Shown here piece by piece: positions 49,178 through 64,000 of a stretch of 64,000 nt of DNA (the first letter of the stretch is position 1; each line of letters opens with the position of its first letter). Made by a program: the position numbers and the translations under genes. This DNA comes from Trichoplax sp. H2 (Eukaryota; Placozoa; Uniplacotomia; Trichoplacea), in NCBI GenBank assembly GCA_003344405.1, contig NOWV01000236.1, positions 1 through 64,000 of the forward strand, given 5' to 3'. The notes beneath the pieces are model-generated. The model saw nothing but the letters and a program-made list of their open reading frames with translations, was not told the DNA's origin and ran no database searches.

Positions 49178-52100
49178 TTAGAGTGATCTAGTGCGAACAT
49201 CGATGGCTTGTTGCAGTTGTTTGATTAGATCCGAATTTCGAGACTAAATAATCAAAATTTAAAAAAATGTATATTATAATTTATGTGTACTTTGATAACT
49301 CCAGTATCTGGTACTATTGATGCTGTGTTACCTGAATTAAATAGATACAAACTTCAGAGTTCATATCATATGCCGTAAAACGTAGTGATGTACTATTCGC
49401 TTTTTCAGCTTTCATCTTCGGCCATACTTTTGTATTAAGAATAACTCGATGGGTAGCGTTAGCCCTAATAACTAGTACAAAAGGGTACATTAAGAACAAA
49501 TGAAATTAACATTGGTCCACCATTTTCGTAGCAATAGCTTATATCTTTCATAAGAAAATGTACCTATTCGAGATTGCAATACTTCATTATCTGGCGATTT
49601 TGAATCATTTAAATGTAAAATTCCTCTGCCACATTCTTGCCATACTTTCGAAGATGGTACAAACTTATATAATTGACAAGGCATCTAATAATAAGAGTAC
49701 AAAAAAGTGAAAAAAACTTCTGACAACAGCATAGTCTAATTTCAATATGTAAAGACCAATACCTCTATCATTTGTGTTTCGTGTTCTTCGCCAGTGACCA
49801 CTGGAACTTCTTCATATTTTCTATCGAGTTTCGTACTTCCAATTGGCAGAGATTTCTCAAAACTGGAACTGCTAGGTTCTACATATTCAACCATAGTCGA
49901 GCATTACTACGTTAGAGTGTACAGTATCTAATAAATAACAATAATTCGACAGATTCTTCTTCAACATTTGCACGTAATGTAAAAAGAAGCTATGTGTTAC
50001 CGTTCTTTTCTGCATCGTCTTTGCTACTTTCCTGAACCTCAGTGCTAATTTTCTGTGTTTTTTCCGGGTCTGATTCTTCCGTAATCTTTATAGATGTAAA
50101 CAATGCATTATTGTATATAAGTAAATTGGGATAATATCAACATCATGCATTTGCCGCTATAACTTTCTAATTCCTACGTCTCATACTTTGGTATCGGATT
50201 TCGATGGATTATTTTCACTAGTTTCGCTTTTTGAGTTCGCATTTTGGGAATCATTTTTTTTTAGAAACTTCTGAAAAATGTTTTCTTTTGTTATATCATC
50301 ACCATTTAAAGCAAAATTGTCGCCCTTTGTTGGTAGATTATCATTATCCTGGTTACTGCTAGAACTCTTCACACTCTCACTATGGCAACTCATGAATGAG
50401 AATGGTTGCTTGATATTCTGCAATAAAATTAGTTTTTTATATAATTAAACACATAATAATTGTAAATTTATAAAATTTGTATCCATATTTAGTAAAATTT
50501 TTTAACATACCAATGCTTCTTTCCATGCAGAGCCACCGAAGGAACTGGATGATTCGCCTACAAGAATAGTTATCAACATTAGTAGGTAGTAACGAAGTAA
50601 TGTGCAGTTGCATAAAGCTTATTACTAAAGCAAACTTTCATATAATTTTACTAACTGCAATGAGTAAAAGTACATCACTGATAAGCAACAGTATTATAAA
50701 TTTAAGTTTACAAAAACATCATTAGCATATACTTGTTAAGTTAGTAAATTGCATAACAGGAATAGCTGCTGGTTTTAGTCGGGATGGAGCGAAGAAACCA
50801 CTCGCCATATCAGATCCTACGATTTGCATAAGGATAAACTTAGCAGTATCCGTTAAGTGTGATCAGAAATGTTGAAAATTGTGTTTAAAGTATTTACCGC
50901 AGTATGTTAACTTAGTACGATAATATAGGTGCAAAAATAAAATCACTAATGTAATAGAGGCTACTAAATTAATTAAAAACATTATCATCAAATACTGTTA
51001 GCTAGTAGGCTAACTCCGTTAATAAAAGTTTAATCGTAAATTTCTAATGTAATCATGTCATAATGATATGTCAGCAAGCTATAGTCAATATTTTATACCT
51101 ATCGCATAAACTTCTTTTTCTTTTATAACATTTAAAGCATTTAAAGATATTAGATATTTTATAGGATTAAGAAAAGATAATACGCAAATGATGGTGTACC
51201 ACTGATGTAATTATCAAATCCTTACCAGTTTCACCTTCGTCAGGCGAAGTTTTCTTACGTTTACATTCTAAACATCCAAAAAAGATAGCATTAATATTAA
51301 TAATAATGCATTGCCGTCCATAACTCGGTATTATCACGTAAATGGTGAACACTTAAGTACGTCTAATAAAAAAAAATTGTAATATTCTGTATTCTGTGAA
51401 GTAAACATCACAGGACCTTCCGTCTCTTGGTTGTTTTCTATAAAATGATCACGACCTTATTATTAGAAAGTAAATATTATATCTCAACCAAATCAAAGAT
51501 CCATTTGGTTGTTAAACATTTTTACTTTGTTTATCTATTTGTTAAGACTAGTCGCACCTTTTACTTCTTCTTCTTCTTCAAGTTTTCGCTGCATATATAT
51601 TGGTCCGCATTTGCAAAAGTAGGTAATTAAATTAAAACGATAATAATTTATTAATTTTTCTCAAAATTTTACATTACTTTGAACTTAACCACTGTGAGAA
51701 GAGTATACTCCTACATCCCGTAAATGGCTATTTATATCGTAGGCATGAAATTTCTTCGCATTACTATTTCATGAATTTGTGCACAAATTTACAATTGTAT
51801 GGCGTGATAGTATTATCATAACAGTACTGACATATTCATGTTGTAGACAGTCTATAGTAGCACAACGACACTCAGTCAAACAATTATCCATTTGATTTGT
51901 GTTATCCTCAGAATCCTATGAGCTTATGGATTACAAATTTACTTCAATTTATTATACAGTATTTCAGCAACTTTGTAAAATGAAGTTTTACGGTTCACAA
52001 GTCTAAAGACTGCGGTATACAGTACGTTCCCACTTACAGTTAGTCAACGATCACTAACTTACTTCAGTCCAATAGTAAGAATGTTGGATTGTTAAAGTCA

Positions 52101-53432
52101 AAGCTAATACTGCACATCGTTTGCTATCATGCTGTATCTAGAGCATAGTGCATAAAAAGAGCACCTACCCGTAGATATCTGAAGATCCATACAAAGTACA
52201 AAAATTTAAAATTTATAATAGTATTATAATATAATTATCGAATTTTTGTATACTAACATGAAGGACTATTATGTGTATAGTTGAAGGTACGAGTACGTTC
52301 TAATTCATCGAATACGCTAATTTTAAAGTTGAGTTGCATGACGAGAAAGAGAAAGGTTGAGAACTTTACGGTATACTGTACAGTCTCTCGCAAATGAAGA
52401 AAAAATTACTCATTGTATAGCTAACGATCACTGCTATGCAAGTTTCCTTTTATGTATAGTAAGTTTAAGCATATATGATACAGCTACGCCAGTAAAATTG
52501 ACCATCCAAATCAGGCATTAATTAGTTGGGAATAATTTTTGAACAAAGTGTTTATTCAGAGATTCTTACCTTTCCGACGTGATCTTCATTCGACTCCGCT
52601 ACTAAAAATGATAGTACATTTTTAGAGAATATTTTTAAATATCCTTGTATTTATAAATTGTGTATACTATATAGTACATCCAAACAATGAAACATGAAAA
52701 TGATATTTGATCTCAGCTTAACGAGCATTTAGGTAGGAACTGTAGTCACAAAGCGCATCATTTCAAGGGATTACGTAGTAAACTACTATACCGTGCTGTC
52801 CATTTACAATAAATTTATACAGTATAATGGCTGGAATGAAACGCGCTGGACATATCATTATCAATGCAAGTTCAGTGAATAGAATTTTATTCTACTACTA
52901 CAACTTTTCAATAATAGGAAATGGTACTATTGGACAGACAAGATGTAAACGCATATTCTATGATTCAAAGCATTGCTACCCAAGCTAGAAGCGCTATTTT
53001 TCCGGCTGTACTATACACAGGACGAATGCTTTGATCTTACAGCCAAGCAGTAAAGAGCCAGTACAATAGATACATACTACAGTCCATTAATTGGTAAATT
53101 GAGGTTTTCTAGAATCTTTTACTCTTTCATAGTCATAAAAGAGTACAGCAATAGCATCAGCAATGCCAATTGAGACGATATATTAGTGTAGAATCAATCA
53201 ATTTCACTGTTGTTTGTGCTTTAATTTAATATGCTGAAAAGAGGTTACCATCTATCGATCTACTTCATAGATGGTAATGTGGTGCAGTGCTAGCGTACGC
53301 ACTAGACACATCTAGAACAATCTTACGGTGAATATTCCAAGCCATTAAATAATCTAATCTGCAACGATCTTCATCATTAATATACTACATACCTTCAGCT
53401 CTATCCTCTACTTTCTCGACCTCGTCTGACAT
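49178..53432 (-). CDS. RANBP3: Ran-binding protein 3-like (RANBP3/RANBP3L orthologue), multi-exon
   Basis: RANBP3 is a nuclear RanGTP-binding cofactor that helps CRM1 export. Well-supported exons: 51226-51267, 50733-50816, 50511-50557, 50187-50417, 50001-50085, 49763-49878, 49564-49684, 49332-49471, 49178-49243. Together they give a Ran-binding domain with the family order VVTGEEHETQMIEMPCQLYK, ECGRGILHLND, LQSRIV, RVILNTKVWPKMKAEKA, SLRFTAYDM, and a final helix ending at TAA (49178-49180). Upstream are FG-like and basic stretches (SSFGGS, CKRKKTSP, SGFFAPSRLKP) as in RANBP3. More tentative 5' exons keep phase: 51417-51437, 51558-51588, 52570-52601 and a start exon 53393-53432 (MSDEVEKVEDRAE). 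A small exon between 51588 and 52570 could be missing. About 351 residues, shorter than human RANBP3. Confidence 0.85.
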
Positions 53433-53540
53433 TTTATCAAGGAAATTTTTTACTTTCAATTGCGAGCCTCGTCGTATAGCTCCTGGACATAAACACACTG
53501 TGTATGAATAAGAAGCAAATTGCCTTAATTGCCTTTCCTG
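53433..53540. promoter_or_regulatory. Probable RANBP3 promoter region
   Basis: A short interval between the proposed start exon and the repeat block. No specific motif was identified; assigned by position only. Confidence 0.25.
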
Positions 53541-54157
53541 TACAATGGTAAGACTAACTGCTGTAGCTTGCGAGTCGCGCTTTTATTTACTGCCGGACAG
53601 ACTACGGTACAATCTTGGACTCTTCCACTATCCCAGCTTCACATGTAATGTACAGTTCAGTATCATGCAATATGATATGTATGAGTACATTAGTAGTGGA
53701 ATTGCCTTAATTGTCTTTCCTGTACAATGGCAAGACTTAGATCTGAGTGTACAGTACTGTACTGTACAATGGCAAGACTTACAGTACAGTACTGTAGACC
53801 TGAGTGTACAGTACTGTACAGTACAATGGTAAGACTACTGTACTACTGTAGCTTGCGAGTCGCGCTTTTATTTACTGCCGGACAGACTACCGTACAATCT
53901 TGGACTCCTCCACTATCCCAGCTTCACATGTAATGTACAGTTCAGTATCATGCAATATGATATGTATGAGTACATTAGTAGTGGAATTGCCTTTCCTGTA
54001 CAATAGTAAGACTACTACTGTTAGCTTGCGCGTCGTGCTTTTACTTACTGCCGGACAGATTACGGTACAATCTTGGACTCCTCCACTACCCCAGCTTCAC
54101 ATGTAATGTACAGTTCAGTATCATACAATATTCTATGTATGAGTACATTAGTAGTAC
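53541..54157 (+). repeat. Three-copy ~165-bp repeat interrupted by GTACAGTAC runs
   Basis: Units at about 53541-53705, 53821-53990 and 54001-54157. They share tagcttgcgagtcgcgctt, tactgccggacagactacgg, tacaatcttggactcc and cagcttcacatgtaatgtac. GTACTGTACAATGGCAAGACTT runs separate the first two. The ORFs across it are repeat-derived. Confidence 0.9.
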
Positions 54158-55498
54158 TAGATGAGTTACTGGAATACAGTAACGGCGGGCAACGTCAGAT
54201 TGCTATGGCCAGGCGCGAATCCGTACAGTGTACAGTACACAGTCTACAGTACAGCACTGTACAGTACTACTGTACTGAAGCAAACAATCGACAGGTGTAC
54301 AGTACAATCCTAAGTAATCTTAAGCATTCAAACGATGACGTAAACACCAAGTATTTTTTTTTTTAATATTAACAGCAAATATAATATTTTAACTGCATTA
54401 AAGACACATTATGAAAGGGATAGAGAAAGGTGTAAAAGAGCTTTTCTCCATTTTATCCTAACTCAAAAGCAAACCGCGCGAGCTAGGATAGCAATTTAAA
54501 GTTGCAACAGACTCTCCTTTTGAAAGAGTCAGATTTACACCATTTAAAAGAAAGTTTGACCTCACTGTACTTCTGCAGCGGAGCAGATACCTTACTGGCA
54601 AAGTATCTAGCGGCAAAGTATCTAGTAATTCTTGACAGTTGCAATGTTTTAATATTTCTCTACAGTACAAACTACAAATACCAATAAATGCACCATAATT
54701 TACAAGGATATGCAGTCAATTTTCCTTGACTATACTCTAGCATCAGATAGAGTTTGGCAATTTCCATTTGCTGGAGAAAAAAAATTTCGAAATCATTATG
54801 AAGATAGAGTTGATTTGCTTTCTAGAGCAATGCACAGAAAATTACTGCGCAGTTTATTACACTTGAATAATGTATATCGATTTCAATCTTCTTCCGTGAA
54901 TCACTTTTGAAGCGATCAGCCAATGAAGATATGTTGTACATAAACTAACTGTTCTTCATCTCGAGCGCAACAGAGCAAGAAGTTCACAATACAGTAGACC
55001 CATGCCATAAAATAAGATACAGTTACAGTAGTAAATCACTGTACCACCGAAATTACGATATGACAGTATCAGAAAAGCGATTTAAAAGTACAGTGATGTC
55101 TCATACGCAGAACAGGATAATATACAGTACAGTCATAAGAATCTCTTAACGCTTGATAAGCAATTCAAGTGTGTTAATAACTTTACACAACTCATCATTC
55201 TTTCTTGGAAAACTAAAAAGAGGGCAGAATTTGGTATTATCAATAATTTAGTAATCTACAGTATTTACAGTAAGGTATCAGATCAGATAGATATAGATTA
55301 ATAAACAATCCTCGTCCAATTTCAATGAAAGGATCCTTATTGGTAGTTACATAATTCTATCCAGCCTTCTCCTAATGAAAAACTACAGTATTTTCTTGAA
55401 GTATACTGAATTCTGCAATTTAAGGACCTACAAGAGAATTTAAACTTCATTACAACCAATACAGCCTAACTAAAACTTAACAAAAGTTGGTACTAGCT
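54158..55498. other. Spacer downstream of METTL4
   Basis: It starts with another GTACAGTAC cluster (54220-54310). The plus-strand ORF 54710-54910 (66 codons) has a protein-like composition, but I find no family and no splice partner. Overlapping ORFs at 54458-54687 on both strands look accidental. Confidence 0.4.
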
Positions 55499-58088
55499 CT
55501 AAGGACGAATCAAGAACGTTTGCCACATTAAATAATATAAAATTTTTTTAGAATCACAGACCTCATTTCCCCAACTTGTCCAATGAGGAATCAAACTCCT
55601 AGCAAACATTTCCAAGCAGTTAGGTTGTTCACGGATAAAACGAGCGAATATACCTGCAGTAAAATATTTTCAAATCTAAAATGGATACTAATCATATGAA
55701 AGGCATCCAAAATCGAGCTTGTACTCGTTTAGAAATTACTAGTAATAGTATAAATTAAACCGATCGATTTACCATCAAGAGGAGGCTTATGTGAATGAAC
55801 CAATGATGGGATACTGCAAATAACGTTATGTTTAGGAAAAGCGGCAATACTTTCAGGTAACTCTGAACTACATGCACTTGGGAGATCTTCAGATAGCCCT
55901 GATTTCACCCCAATCAGCAAAATTTCATATGGTTTCTTGTGACTAGAGTCGAGATCATATACAAATTCACCGCCAGTTGTCAGCTAACAGAAAAAAATAA
56001 GAAAGTAAGCATTTTTATAATTTTACTTTCTAATTTAAAGCGCAGAATTCTTATCCTTCATGCCTTAATCCAATGCCATTCTCCTATTTCAGTTAATTTC
56101 CATTCTCGAAACAATACATCTCTGACATCCCTCAACAATTTCTGTTTGTTAGTAATCCATACAACGACAAGTCCATATCTGGCCAGTAATTCTGTGATGG
56201 GTAACTGAAGTAACTGATCGGTCGTTAACCAATGATATCTATAAACATAGTTATTTTAAGGTAGTTAACAGCAAGCAATTCTTTGCTTTCAAATCACACT
56301 TAGTTAAAGTTGTAATTTTGATCACATCACGCTACATACTGACTGCCTCTCTTAGCTGACTTATTTTCCCAAGGAGGATCGATTACTATCAAGTCATAAC
56401 CATCTTTAGGCTTTGCTAAAGGAACGAAGCATGACGATTAAAGTAAACAAATCCTATACTGAGAAGTAACATACATAAGCTATTTCTACATCATATAGCA
56501 ATAGCAGTACTGGCAGTACTTACATTTATACTTACAAAGTCTTGGTAACAGTAACAAGTGATAAATTCAGTAGCTATAGTCATATACTTGCCTTTCAGTA
56601 AAGCATCCAGACAAGAAATATCTGACATTACAAATTTGCTTTTCGGCGGTACAAAGTATTTTCCACCGGCTACTTCAATGGCAATCGGCTGAAGGAGAGT
56701 ATTCTTAATTAGCCGATTAAACGCATAAAAATTCGGGTTTGAAATTTTGCCTAAAATAGAAATAGTAAGAAAAATAAATAATATCAAGCTAAACATAGCT
56801 AATAACATGCAATCTTACGCCTTATATGATCTGTTATATCAGTTTAAGAAACTTACAAATATTTTTCTCAGTTACTAAGAAAGGGTTGCAATCGTCAACA
56901 TTAGTAGTAATTTTCGATAAGCTGCATAATTGTGATAATAGGCATGAAGATCCCTCTACAAATATTGAAAGTATCTGCTTATTTTAATATACAACAATTA
57001 AGAGAAAACTGAGTAGTCTAGCGCATCTCAACCGATTTAGGCGAATACTAAACACGCAATAAATGGCAACGAATATTGTGGTTATACCTGATGGTAAAAG
57101 TGTATGTTGTTGTAACTCCCCCTCAGAGTTGAAAGATTCAGTATTATTACGCATATTTCCACCTTCCAGAAAATAACCGGTTATTAAACTAGAATCCAAT
57201 ATTTGTCGATAGCTCGCAACGATGCAATTCCTAACCTATAAAATAAATAAATACAGTAATAATTATAAGTTTTACACTTATGCTATAATTGTCGCTGAAT
57301 TCTTGAAAGCACACGCCACAATTTAGTTAAGCGGCTAAGAAATAATCAATTCACGGCTAACTACATGATTTGGTAGAGTAATTATCGCCTTTATCAATAA
57401 GTAATCGAAAAATAGAATAAATTTTTAAATTTTAGAGCAAAACTTGCCTAGCACAGATTCACATTAAATTAATGGCTTACGTCATATATTAAGCTAAACA
57501 GTCCATATTCTATAACGCATATTTCATACCTTCTTATGATACTGTAGCTGTTGAAGCTCTCCAATGTTTACAGGTGCCTTCCTCTTACGTTTCTTTTTCT
57601 TGTATAAAGAATAATAAGACAATAATCTCGTAATCATTAGTAATTAATGACAGTATTTATTATATTTTTATGACAATTATATACATACACTGCACACGAG
57701 ATGATGTAAAGTAAAAGTACTAGTACAGTACGTAAAGTATCACGAGCGAGAGTTCTACTAGTATTTACGATTAATAATAGCATAAAGTGCTATTAAGCAA
57801 TCATACAGTACAGTTTCAGCAAGACACCATAAAAAAAAGAACTGTACCTTTGGTATTGTAGGGTCACTACCCAAGTTTCTATTGGCAGGAATGCGAGGTT
57901 TCCGTAAATCAAACAGAATATCCAGATAGGAATATTTGCCTATATCAGTGCATGCATTTTGTTGCGAATCATACGCTAAAACTGTATGCAACGTAAATGC
58001 ATCATCAACGGCTTTCTTATGGCTTATTAGCCACCCAGATGGATGGCCAGCAATAACAGCCAGATTTATGAGTAACGTACAGAGACTG
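55499..58088 (-). CDS. METTL4: METTL4-type N6-adenine methyltransferase (MT-A70 family)
   Basis: METTL4 transfers methyl from SAM to the N6 position of adenine (U2 snRNA Am in vertebrates; DNA 6mA has also been reported). Exons: 57848-58088 (5' limit tentative), 57530-57598, 57088-57235, 56857-56955, 56592-56750, 56340-56415, 56064-56238, 55773-55983, 55499-55653; about 440 residues against 472 in human. Family marks: a basic KKKRKRKAP stretch, KYFVPPKSKFVMSDISCLDA, the catalytic VIDPPW, VVWITNKQK, EWHWIK, GGEFVYDLDSSHKKPYE, VHSHKPPL and MFARSLIPHWTSWGNEV. Two introns, after 56592 and after 56064, must use GC donors (AAAG/GCAAGT and AAG/GCATGA). No in-frame ATG is seen in the first exon, so a further upstream start exon is likely. 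Its 5' end faces ELAVL. Confidence 0.93.
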
Positions 58089-60941
<2,853 letters not shown>

Positions 60942-63900
60942 TGCAAATCGTTATTAATTAACCTTATAATTTAATACTGGAGAAAAGTTATTCGAGTTAC
61001 AGAGAACTACACACGTACACAGTACTTTACAGGACTAAGTTTTAGGCAGCTTTAATATAATTTATGTCCTCATTTCTGCAGACAGTGTCATATTCGATGT
61101 TAATTATCTACGTAAAAATATCGGTACCCTATGCTCTAGTCACTAGCCGGCTATTCACGATATATTATAAAGCTGACATGAGCTAGTAGATGCTCCATCG
61201 CGAATATATTTTGCTAGCATGACTGGTAAAACTAATGGATGCTGATCGAAACTTGCTATCGAGTACTGTAGCTCTGCCAACGACGCTGCTGCAGTTGAAC
61301 GTCAACATACTATCAGTCCATCGATTAATTAATTATTATTGACCATCGAAAGGCTAATTTTATTTTATTTTTTATCTTTCATCATTTGTGACATTAATTA
61401 TACTCTATAATTTATAATTTATCGTAGGCATTATTCGTTCTACATCGGTAATCTCTAATCGTTATTTTAACTTACGTTTGATAGTTACGAATTTTCCTGC
61501 ATTCCTTAGCAGGAGTATAATTAGTGCTGTATCGTGATTGGAATTGTCTAGCGCGTAGAAAGTGCTTTTCCTTTATACATTTAACTTTTCTGTTGTCCAA
61601 TATTTTGAATCTGTTATGCAATCTTTGAATTGTAATGTGTTTCTGTAAATTTGGTAATATTTGGTTTATTCTGTTATGATTGAGCCCCGTGCTGAATTGT
61701 TGATTAGCATGCAATATAATGACTAAAATTGCGCATCCATCGCACCTTGCTTATCATTTCCTTTCGTTACCCAATACTGGTTTAAATTTACAATTATCGA
61801 TCTCAACTATATCGAAATATTTTATTGACCTCTTATTACTCTAAACGACATTATGCCTTATCCTCCATTATAAGTTTTTGCAATTTGCAAATGTAGGAAG
61901 ACATAAAATCGATAAATTCTTTAAGTTAATTAATTAGTTTAATTCATTTCATTTCGACGTCCTATGTTATTATTTGCCCCCAGATGAAATAGTGCGATTG
62001 ACTTTAAAGCGTTGTTGTCTATTTATAAGAGAATTAAAGTACAGTACACGACAGTTAGGGACTTCTGAGAGAAAATTCTCTTTAGAAGTCCATGGTACAT
62101 TTACAGTGTACATGCACTTTTGTACAGCGCGGTCCTGAGTTATACGTATGTATCACCTATTAAAAGTGGATACATTAAGGAAATTAATTAATAATTATTA
62201 TAATTTTATTTGGAGAATCTATTTTAATATTTGGATGCTACTGCATTAATAATAATTAATATATAATTATAATATAACGATGGACCGTACATAGAAACGT
62301 AATGGCAATTAGCCCAAGTACAGTAGATTTCTGTTTCTGCATTACAACGTTCGTCGTCCAGTGTACAGTATGTACACTGTACTATATACTTACAGTACTC
62401 GTGTTATCCAGTGAAGAACGCCCATAGCGATGTTATAACTGTGTTCCTAAGATTTTGCAGCATCCTTATCAGTTTCGATAGAAGTTCTTCTAAAATATTT
62501 ACGTTACTGCATTTTGTTATAGCTATCAACGTCGTTCTGTTAAAAATATTAATATCACGGTATTAAACACTAAAATTTCGTGATGTACAGTACCTTACGG
62601 ATTACCGTACCTTTATAAGGTAATTTCATTTACGGAGATGTTGAGGTTAACACAGCCACAATCTGTATTTAAAATGTAAGCAGTATGTACGACACATAAA
62701 GAGCAAGTGCGAATAGTGTAGTCATCGCGAATCATGGACAAAATATATTGCTGAGAAATGCCAGCGTTGACTCTTTGATTTCTTGCATACAACGGATAAA
62801 CTACCGCGATTTATTGCTTAGAAGGATAATTGAAATCTAAAGGTGTCAAAAGATTTCTTTGATTTCATTAATTGTACTATTCCTAACATTTGACCAAACG
62901 TTGCACATATTTTTAGCTGAATTTTGCTAATAATAACCATTTCGATGAATATTAATGCATTTGATCGCGTTCCTTTCATAGCGACTTCTCGTTATTTAAC
63001 TTTAGGTGTAATTAAATTTTGGTTTTTATTCCCATAACTATTGACATAGCATTTTCTATCTGACGTACTTATTAATGCATCTTTTCGAAATTGCTTTGAA
63101 CCTTTCTAAACATTGCGATATTCAAGTAGTTCTTACTGTATCTCAATCATGGAAATAAGCATAAATTGTTTAACGTGATTTAATATTTTACAATTTCCGC
63201 TCCAAAATGCCGCTGAATTCTCAACTGATTTTGTATCCAACGTCTAATCATAATTATAATTCGTTTTCAGTACACGTATTTGCCTTACCTATTGGTGAAT
63301 CGTTACAACCAAGCAAGGAGAAATTAATCTGAAGGCTCGATGCGGAAAAATAGTGGATTTACTATAGTTCACAGCCTTCAAGCTCGAGGCACATCTTACT
63401 AATTCGTACTTATTTACTAGTCTAAATTCTATTGTAAATATCACAGCGGGCAACAGCAGGGTTTAAAATAAATTGAGAAATGTAGACCTTTTTAAGTTAG
63501 GTAAATTATCTCCTCTTCAAATGACTACTTTCCATTGATACGACCTTTAGCCGCAGACTCAAATTGCGTATGCTGCAGAGCTGTCTTGATCGTGCAATGA
63601 GAAATTACAGTAATTAAATACTCGTGCAATAACAACTTCATCCTGCCTTTGCCCCCAATAAATACATAAATTCTCGACATAAGAATTGAATTGCTATCAT
63701 TCGCAACCTAAATAACACGAAGTAATTCCTAAAGAGGTAGCCTACTGCATACAGGCATGATACAGCTCATGGTATCTATTTAAAAATGATTTACTAACAG
63801 AAAAGCGATTATATTGAAAGTATATCATGCATCTTCCGCTCACATTATCTTAGATCTGTATTGAGATAAATTTGTTATTATATTGTATAATTCTTCAAAC

Positions 63901-64000
63901 AATAAAGCGGTTACTTTCATGAACAAGTTATTAAATTAAATCATTTCTTGTTTCGGTAGAAATTCCTAATGAAAGGTTCTTAAGACATTTACAACTGTCT
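60942..64000. other. ELAVL 3' flank and intergenic sequence
   Basis: The first part is U-rich and may be a long 3' UTR. The minus-strand ORF 61472-61714 has no recognised domain. A small hairpin (ggacttct..agaagtcc, 62059-62091) and isolated GTACAGTAC motifs (62040, 62360-62400) are present. No gene was identified. Confidence 0.4.

Noticed and set aside
53545-54366. Overlapping plus-strand ORFs of 68-97 codons
   Set aside because: They repeat with the 165-bp units; the same peptide recurs in different frames.
56491-56808. 105-codon minus-strand ORF taken as a whole gene
   Set aside because: Only its middle part (56592-56750) is METTL4 exon; the rest is intron read-through.
61472-61714. 80-codon minus-strand ORF in the ELAVL 3' flank
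   Set aside because: Asn/Gln/Arg-rich translation of U/A-rich DNA with no domain or splice context.

Overview
This is a nuclear window from an animal. It is about two-thirds A+T and carries intron-split genes whose exons match animal proteins: SPICE1, UBE2U, ANAPC16, DHCR24, RANBP3, METTL4 and ELAVL, plus two intronless class A receptors. Short introns, orthologues close to the vertebrate proteins, and lineage-specific receptors fit an early-branching animal. A placozoan such as Trichoplax is my best guess, but that is inference. No bacterial, CRISPR or viral gene was seen.

Layout. 1-31 kb is gene-poor. It holds two single-exon receptors (4861-6048 and 27870-28976), one decayed coding relic (7637-8089) and one tentative two-exon mini-gene (10771-10996). 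All five 20-N gaps lie here, and each is flanked by a nearly exact duplicate of nearby sequence. The two duplicates differ by an inserted element, so the assembly has laid two haplotypes end to end. The elements begin TGT and end ACA. Two copies of the main family can be bounded by perfect 5-bp target duplications (TACTA, ATCAG). They contain a TATA box followed by AATAAA, as a solo LTR would; a non-autonomous TGT..ACA DNA transposon is the alternative.

31-64 kb is gene-dense, and most genes were found only by joining exons with matching splice phase. In order: SPICE1 (-, centriole/spindle), UBE2U (+, ubiquitin-conjugating enzyme), ANAPC16 (-, anaphase-promoting complex), DHCR24 (+, sterol reductase), RANBP3-like (-, Ran-dependent nuclear export), METTL4 (-, MT-A70 adenine methyltransferase) and ELAVL/Hu (+, three-RRM RNA-binding protein). 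METTL4 and ELAVL are head to head across about 0.6 kb. SPICE1, UBE2U and ANAPC16 form a loose neighbourhood of cell-division and ubiquitin functions; this may be chance.

The spacers in the gene-dense half are filled with self-complementary GTACAGTAC/GTACTGTAC arrays, an ~88-bp minisatellite whose units carry the palindrome GTACGCATGCGTAC, a ~170-bp triplicated unit and a strong ~45-bp-arm hairpin. Three introns (one in DHCR24, two in METTL4) can only be read with GC donors.
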